Shown: piece by piece, positions 52,982 to 56,868 of the stretch | Layout of the letters: each line of letters starts with the position of its first letter | How positions within the stretch are numbered: position 1 is the stretch's first letter | Assembly: GCA_001655195.1 (NCBI GenBank) | Contig: LPNY01000209.1 | Coordinates: 92,772-149,639 of the forward strand | Direction: 5' to 3' | Origin: Arcobacter sp. EP1 | GTDB taxonomy: Bacteria > Campylobacterota > Campylobacteria > Campylobacterales > Arcobacteraceae | DNA: 56,868 bases | Notes under the pieces: model-generated | Databases searched by the model: none | What the model saw: the letters and a program-made list of their open reading frames with translations, nothing else | What the model was told of the DNA's origin: nothing | Position numbers and translations under genes: made by a program

Positions 52982-53610
52982 AAAATAGTTTTTTTAAAAA
53001 AGGTTTTAGATTTCTACTTTTTTTAACTACACATGCCAAACTAAAGTTCGGAATCTCTCTTTTGCACGCTTCGCTTAGTCACGCTTTGTTACTTTTTTCA
53101 ACGAAAAAATAAGTAACCAAAAATTCTGTTTTTAGTTACTGACATTGTATTTGTTATATTAGTTTATTCTCTTTATTCATTTGGCATGAGAAGAACTACC
53201 TTTAGCTTTCCCAATTGCTCCGCTATTAGGTTGATATTTCTTTTGTTGTTATTGTTTCCCTTTTTGAAAAGCTGTCTAAAATGGAAGTATTTGAGTATTT
53301 CTTAGATTGAAGATAAAGGGGTTATATTCCTGCCTTTGTCAAAGCCGGAAGTTTTTGATTTATTTTCGGATACGCCCGAAACTGTTTGAGCGTAACAAAT
53401 ATGCTGGGAGCATATTTTAGCGAGTTTTGCAGGGCAGAATATACTTCTAAAACTGTAGGGAAGCTTCGCCTTTGACAACCGGCAGTTTCTTTTGCTTACT
53501 TTTCGTAAACACAAAAGTAAGTAGAGTAAAGAGGTAATCCTCTTTGCGATATCAAGCCAGAATACATAAATCACCCTAACCCACAAACTCACAAAGAGAA
53601 AATAAAAAAG
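52982..53610. other. Noncoding stretch with hairpin repeat elements
   Basis: No convincing gene. GC-richer blocks sit in AT-rich surroundings. A first element at about 53056-53120 includes CACGCTTCGCTTAGTCACGC then GTTACTTTTTTC-AAC-GAAAAAATAAGTAAC. A second at about 53300-53540 ends in CTTACTTTT and AAAAGTAAG arms. The two share the layout of a GC-rich arm plus a TTACTTTT hairpin and look like members of a dispersed intergenic repeat family. A 96-codon leftward frame at 53302-53592 is low in coding character and ignored. Confidence 0.5.
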
Positions 53611-54120
53611 CTATTTAATAAACCCAATCTTATTATCCTCTTCATCCTTCTGATGAATAACCTCCATCAAAACATCCAAAATCTGTTTATCTACTTTTTC
53701 ACCATTTTCCACTCTATTTTCTAAACCCTCAATACGTTTTGCTAACTCCTCATGAGTTAATGCATACTTTCTCATTTCTACAAAGGTACGCATAATTTGA
53801 ATATTAACTTCAATAGCTACCTTACTTCGTAGAACTGATGAAAGCATCAAAATCCCATGTTCAGTAAAAGCATAAGGTGCTCTTCTTAAACCTTGTCTGT
53901 CTTTTTTGGAGGTCACAAATTGTGACCTCCAATTATCAAACTCATTTTCAGACAACTGAAACATAAAATCATCTGGAAAACGTTCTATATTTCTTTTTAC
54001 TGCTTGATTGAAAACTTTTGTTTCAATCTGATAAAGCTTTGCCAAGTCTCTGTCTAACATCACTTTTTCATTACGTATTGTATATATCTTACTATTGATT
54101 GTTGAAATTAAAAGTTCCAT
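53611..54120 (-). CDS. ORF6N-domain protein
   Basis: The 169-residue protein has the ORF6N (KilA-N-related, phage-associated DNA-binding) domain: IYTIRNEKVMLDRDLAKLY near 12-30, then VKRNIERFPDDFMFQLSENE near 41-60 and YAFTEHGILMLSSVLRSKVA near 82-101. A coiled coil ends the protein (ELAKRIEGLENRVENG). Members are common in prophages and genomic islands; the function in host cells is not known. A 27-base DNA palindrome lies within the coding region at 53906-53932. The ATG has GGGGAG upstream and TATAAT at 54144-54139. Confidence 0.8.
   Translation of the reverse strand: MELLISTINSKIYTIRNEKVMLDRDLAKLYQIETKVFNQAVKRNIERFPDDFMFQLSENEFDNWRSQFVTSKKDRQGLRRAPYAFTEHGILMLSSVLRSKVAIEVNIQIMRTFVEMRKYALTHEELAKRIEGLENRVENGEKVDKQILDVLMEVIHQKDEEDNKIGFIK
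53906..53932. repeat. 27-base perfect palindrome inside the ORF6N gene
   Basis: Arms TTGGAGGTCACAA and TTGTGACCTCCAA (13 of 13 matches) flank a single A. It encodes the region around WRSQFVTSKK of the protein. Confidence 0.85.
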
Positions 54121-54230
54121 ATCATACTCCCCATTTTGATTATAAACTTTATCAAAAAAAGGAAAAGAATATAAAAAAATATATCAAATTGTTATTTTTC
54201 ACTTAAAAGTCTCCTTTTACCAACCTATGC

Positions 54231-54243
54231 TATAATCCAACCT
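54231..54243 (+). promoter_or_regulatory. Promoter predicting a leaderless mRNA for the EEP gene
   Basis: TATAAT at 54231-54236 is followed by CCAACCT and then the ATG at 54244. No ribosome-binding site is present, and the expected transcript start is at or within one base of the ATG. Confidence 0.55.
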
Positions 54244-55212
54244 ATGAAACTACGCATCGGAACCTTTAACCTATTTCAATTCTGTTCCCCACCCTACTCC
54301 TACTACATCAGAAAAGACCGCTTCAAAGAAGAGGCTTTTAATACTAAATATGACTGGATAAAAGAGCAGATTAGACAAATGGATTGTGACATCATTGGAT
54401 TTCAAGAGGTCTTTAGTCAAGACGCTCTAAAAAAGCTCTGTTTAGAAATGGGCTTTGAGTATTTTGAAGTTGTGGATACACCCAAACTATTAAATCCTAC
54501 AACAAAAATATATGTGAGTACGACGGTAGCTATTGCATCTAAATATCCTATTGAAAAACTTTATAAAGTCAAAGTTCATCCCAAAGCCTTGAATCAACAC
54601 TTTTTTAAAGGACACTTTGAGTTTTCTCGAATCCCTATTAAAGCCCGTATTAAAATCGGTGAAGATAAAGAAGTTATGACTTATGTGGTGCATTTTAAAT
54701 CGAACCGTCTCAATGAGTTTGAGTATCTGTTTACTAAAGAAGATGGGCTTGCTCATAAAGTAACAACAACCTACACTGCTTTGAAAAATGGTATGTCTCC
54801 TGCACTAAAACAACGTCTTTGTGAAGCTTCATGTTTGTATCACGATATTAAAAAAGTAAAACTTCCTGTTGTGGTTATGGGAGATTTTAATGATAAAGAG
54901 TTTTCTCTAACCCACGATGCCTTGAGTAATAAAAACTACAATGAACTCAAAACGAAAGGTTTTGTATTAAATGATGCCAGCAAGTTTTATAAAGTAAAAG
55001 AGCGTAATCCTCATCCTGAAGCCAAAGAAAAAGGACGAACACCTACGAGTTACTATCAAGGCAAAGGCAATGTTTTAGACTATATTTTTATCTCAAATCA
55101 GACAATCAAAGTTAAGAAATATGAAACTTTTGATGCGCACTTACAAGAAAACAGGGAAGGAAGTCTATTACAAAGTGACCATGCTCAAGTTGTTTGTGAA
55201 ATAAACATATAA
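54244..55212 (+). CDS. Endonuclease/exonuclease/phosphatase-family protein
   Basis: The 322-residue protein is a metal-dependent phosphodiesterase-fold enzyme. Visible motifs are RIGTFNLFQF near 3-12, DIIGFQEVF near 49-57 with the metal-binding Glu, VVMGDFNDKEF near 213-223, and the C-terminal SDHAQVVCEI with the catalytic Asp-His. No signal peptide is apparent. The substrate may be nucleic acid, a phospholipid or an inositol phosphate; the sequence does not decide. It is followed after 4 bases by the DUF1294 gene. Confidence 0.85.
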   Translation: MKLRIGTFNLFQFCSPPYSYYIRKDRFKEEAFNTKYDWIKEQIRQMDCDIIGFQEVFSQDALKKLCLEMGFEYFEVVDTPKLLNPTTKIYVSTTVAIASKYPIEKLYKVKVHPKALNQHFFKGHFEFSRIPIKARIKIGEDKEVMTYVVHFKSNRLNEFEYLFTKEDGLAHKVTTTYTALKNGMSPALKQRLCEASCLYHDIKKVKLPVVVMGDFNDKEFSLTHDALSNKNYNELKTKGFVLNDASKFYKVKERNPHPEAKEKGRTPTSYYQGKGNVLDYIFISNQTIKVKKYETFDAHLQENREGSLLQSDHAQVVCEINI

Positions 55213-55216
55213 ATTC

Positions 55217-55492
55217 ATGAAATTTATTCTTCTTCTTTTTTCACTTATTAATGTTCTAGGTTTTATCATTTTTGCTTTAGACAAACGTTATGCAATAAAA
55301 CATCAACAACGGTTTTCAGAAAAAAGCCTTCATACAATCTCACTGTTAGGTGGTTTTATGGGAAGCAGTTGCGCAATGTTTTTATTTCGTCATAAAACTA
55401 AAAAGCTTAAGTTCATCTACATTCATCTATTTATCTGTCTAAGTTGGTTGATAACACTTGTTATCGTGTATAAATCAATACTTTTCCCTTAA
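55217..55492 (+). CDS. DUF1294 small membrane protein
   Basis: The 91-residue protein has an N-terminal membrane helix (about 3-20), the family centre ALDKRYAIKHQQRFSE near 20-35, LLGGFMGSSCAMFLFRHKTK near 48-67, and a C-terminal membrane helix (about 69-88). DUF1294 proteins have no settled function. It shares the unit with the EEP gene and its 3' end overlaps the convergent methyltransferase gene by 32 bases. Confidence 0.85.
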   Translation: MKFILLLFSLINVLGFIIFALDKRYAIKHQQRFSEKSLHTISLLGGFMGSSCAMFLFRHKTKKLKFIYIHLFICLSWLITLVIVYKSILFP

Positions 55493-56114
55493 AAGATTCC
55501 TCTAAATAATCCTGCGTATTTTCAGGTTTATATTGGGTATGAACAAAACCTAAATCTACCATATTTTTCGAAAACTTATTATAATTTCCTCTTCCTGGGT
55601 CAACAATAATAACTTCACATTTTTGATTTGCATGTCGGTTTATAAAAGAAGAGAGTAAATTAATATGATCTGGTTGATAGAGTAAATCGCTACCTATAAT
55701 TAAATCATAGGTTCCTAGTTGATTATTAGTATCTTCCCAATCTATTCTGATATAAGGTATTTTTTTATCATGATTTAATAGTGTATTTTGTTCTAAAAAG
55801 GATTCCACTTCAGGATGATAATCAGTTGCACTAATATCATCATCTCTATGATTTAACATTAAACTAGTCAGTGCCATACCACACCCTACTTCTAAGATTT
55901 TTTTATTTTTAGTATCAAAATCATGCATATGATGCGCTAGAATTTTAGATGAAGGCCAAATGACCCCAAACAAAGACCAAACTGCCTCATGAATTCCAAG
56001 ATTCGAAGCTACGTTATATTTATCATAATACTCTTGTTTACTGCGTAATGTTTTTACATGGATATCAATCAAACCAAATTCAATTGTTTGGTATTTAAAT
56101 CGTAAGTTAGACAT
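55461..56114 (-). CDS. Class I SAM-dependent methyltransferase (METTL21/METTL23-like)
   Basis: The 217-residue protein has VWSLFGVIWPSSKILAHHM near 46-64, the SAM site ILEVGCGMALTSLMLNH near 73-89, SATDYHPEV near 95-103, and YDLIIGSDLLYQPDHINLL near 135-153. The combination of a Trp-Pro-rich entry and SDLLY is typical of the lysine or nicotinamide methyltransferase-like group, so a protein substrate is possible. Start has AGGAAAACT upstream. It overlaps the DUF1294 gene at its 3' end. Confidence 0.8.
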   Translation of the reverse strand: MSNLRFKYQTIEFGLIDIHVKTLRSKQEYYDKYNVASNLGIHEAVWSLFGVIWPSSKILAHHMHDFDTKNKKILEVGCGMALTSLMLNHRDDDISATDYHPEVESFLEQNTLLNHDKKIPYIRIDWEDTNNQLGTYDLIIGSDLLYQPDHINLLSSFINRHANQKCEVIIVDPGRGNYNKFSKNMVDLGFVHTQYKPENTQDYLEESFKGKVLIYTR

Positions 56115-56478
56115 AGTTTTCCTATTTTTGTTAGCTATTAAAATAATATCAACAAAAAAGGGAAACCCTAAAAGTTAATTTATAAGTAAATGAATATACT
56201 TAATTATATTCATTCGTTCATTATTACACAAACAACTTAAACTAGACTTCCTTCAAAAACTAAATCTATTTTAGAAAATCTTATATAAAGACGATGAGAT
56301 GATTGTTATGGTATTTGATCCAAGGTGAGTCCATTAACAATATGTTGTTTTTGGTTATAGATACAAGCTTAATTAGAACCTACTTATCACAAAAAGCAAC
56401 GGTTGTTAGGGCTTTATGAAGTCATATCATATTTTACTTGAACTCAGTTTTACTTCAATATAATATAAAATGACTTAG
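56115..56478. other. Intergenic region with a 10-bp hairpin, no gene seen
   Basis: About 364 bases without a credible gene. AATGAATATA and TATATTCATT form a perfect 10-bp stem with loop CTTAAT at 56189-56214. The remainder may hold a decayed sequence, but nothing was recognised. Confidence 0.6.
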
Positions 56479-56784
56479 TTATCTATCTGCTGAGTTTTTA
56501 AGCTCATGAAAAACTTTAACTACGGGTATAAGTTTTTCATCTGCTTTTTTTACAGATGCCTGAAGCGTAAAACCCTCTTCAGTGAATTCTTTTATATAAA
56601 GTACTTTTTTGATATTCACATAATCAAACAATTTATTGGCACCACATCTGCCTTCAAGAGAATGAATAATTCCTTTCTCTTCCCAATATCTGAGTTTTCG
56701 TTGATTTATTCCTGTAATTTCTTCAACTCCACCAATACTCAAACGTAGTTTGGATATAAGTTGAAAATCAAAAAGTTCTTCCAT
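56479..56784 (-). CDS. MerR-type HTH regulator
   Basis: The 101-residue protein has a winged helix-turn-helix of the MerR type: LSIGGVEEITGINQRKLRYW near 15-34, EEKGIIHSLEGRCGANKLFD near 35-54, and IKKVLYIKEFTEEGFTLQAS near 58-77. No effector domain with conserved Cys follows, so it resembles the short MerR or HspR/GlnR-like members. AAGGAA precedes the ATG. The target is unknown; an inverted repeat upstream may be its own operator. Confidence 0.8.
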   Translation of the reverse strand: MEELFDFQLISKLRLSIGGVEEITGINQRKLRYWEEKGIIHSLEGRCGANKLFDYVNIKKVLYIKEFTEEGFTLQASVKKADEKLIPVVKVFHELKNSADR

Positions 56785-56823
56785 AAGTTAATTCCTTAAT
56801 TTAGATATATTCTACAAATATTG

Positions 56824-56847
56824 TCTTTAATATACAATTAAGGTCAA
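56824..56847 (-). promoter_or_regulatory. Possible autoregulatory operator and -35 of the MerR-like gene
   Basis: On the minus strand TTGACC (56847-56842) begins an imperfect inverted repeat ACCTTAAT-TGTAT-ATTAAAGA. MerR proteins bind dyads between -35 and -10; the -10 here (ACAATA) is weak. Confidence 0.3.
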
Positions 56848-56868
56848 TAATATTAGTATACAAAAAAC

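Noticed and set aside
53302-53592. 96-codon leftward frame in the noncoding accessory stretch
   Set aside because: Composition is unlike its neighbours (many Cys, Ser, Lys in no pattern), it lies over a hairpin repeat element, and no ribosome-binding site or domain is seen.

Overview
The window is AT-rich bacterial DNA that reads as a chromosome segment of a member of the Campylobacterota, most likely an Arcobacter-type organism. The reasons are the gene content (FliY next to FlaG, a divergent CheZ, an HP0958/FlgZ-like zinc-ribbon protein, FlhF/FlhG), the T-rich promoters with a good TATAAT -10 and poor -35, and the packing of most flagellar genes into one locus. The assignment to Arcobacteraceae is inference; no rRNA is present.

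Region 1 (1-24,560) is the flagellar and chemotaxis locus. Leftward genes run cheY, cheZ-like, flgF-like, flgB, fliF, fliG, fliH; then fliN, flgD, two tandem hook genes, a membrane-anchored coiled-coil gene and a TPR gene; then flaG, fliY, motA, motB, flgJ-like, flgN-like, flgA-like, flhF, flhG, a small membrane protein, fliE, flgC and the start of fliK, which is cut by the window edge. A divergent rightward unit starts with flgG, followed by a very basic small protein and a single-pass membrane protein with a SPOR-like end. Together they supply the MS ring, switch, rod, hook, a sodium-type (PomAB-like) stator, polar placement factors and CheY signal control. Flagellin, fliM, the export gate and P/L-ring genes are not in the window.

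Region 2 (24,629-34,886) is housekeeping, all leftward: ffh-rpsP-khpA-rimM; a seven-gene unit purE-glutaredoxin-glyQ-nif3-flgZ-waaA-rluA; and a U32 peptidase-family (trhP-like) gene with a glycosyltransferase-like gene.

Region 3 (34,887-39,610) holds a rightward ankyrin-repeat gene facing recN, with a shared terminator, and nadK, which looks leaderless.

Region 4 (39,670-47,889) is a LapE-LapB-LapC type I secretion operon whose outer-membrane TolC-like protein carries some 800 extra residues of Lys/Glu/Ala-rich repeats and a terminal SPOR-like domain. No secreted substrate gene is visible.

Region 5 (47,890-50,957) is rpsL-rpsG-fusA with a strong terminator. Region 6 (51,270-56,784) is accessory: a SIR2-TPR protein resembling anti-phage NADases, a noncoding stretch with hairpin repeats, an ORF6N protein containing a 27-bp palindrome, an EEP-family phosphatase/nuclease, a DUF1294 membrane protein, a methyltransferase and a MerR-like regulator.

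The most unusual items are the CheZ-like protein with an array of FliM/CheZ-type CheY-binding motifs, the giant TolC-SPOR protein, the TPR gene whose signal peptide requires a non-AUG (AUU) start, and the SIR2-TPR protein beside the str operon. No tRNA, rRNA, CRISPR array, transposase or integrase was recognised.
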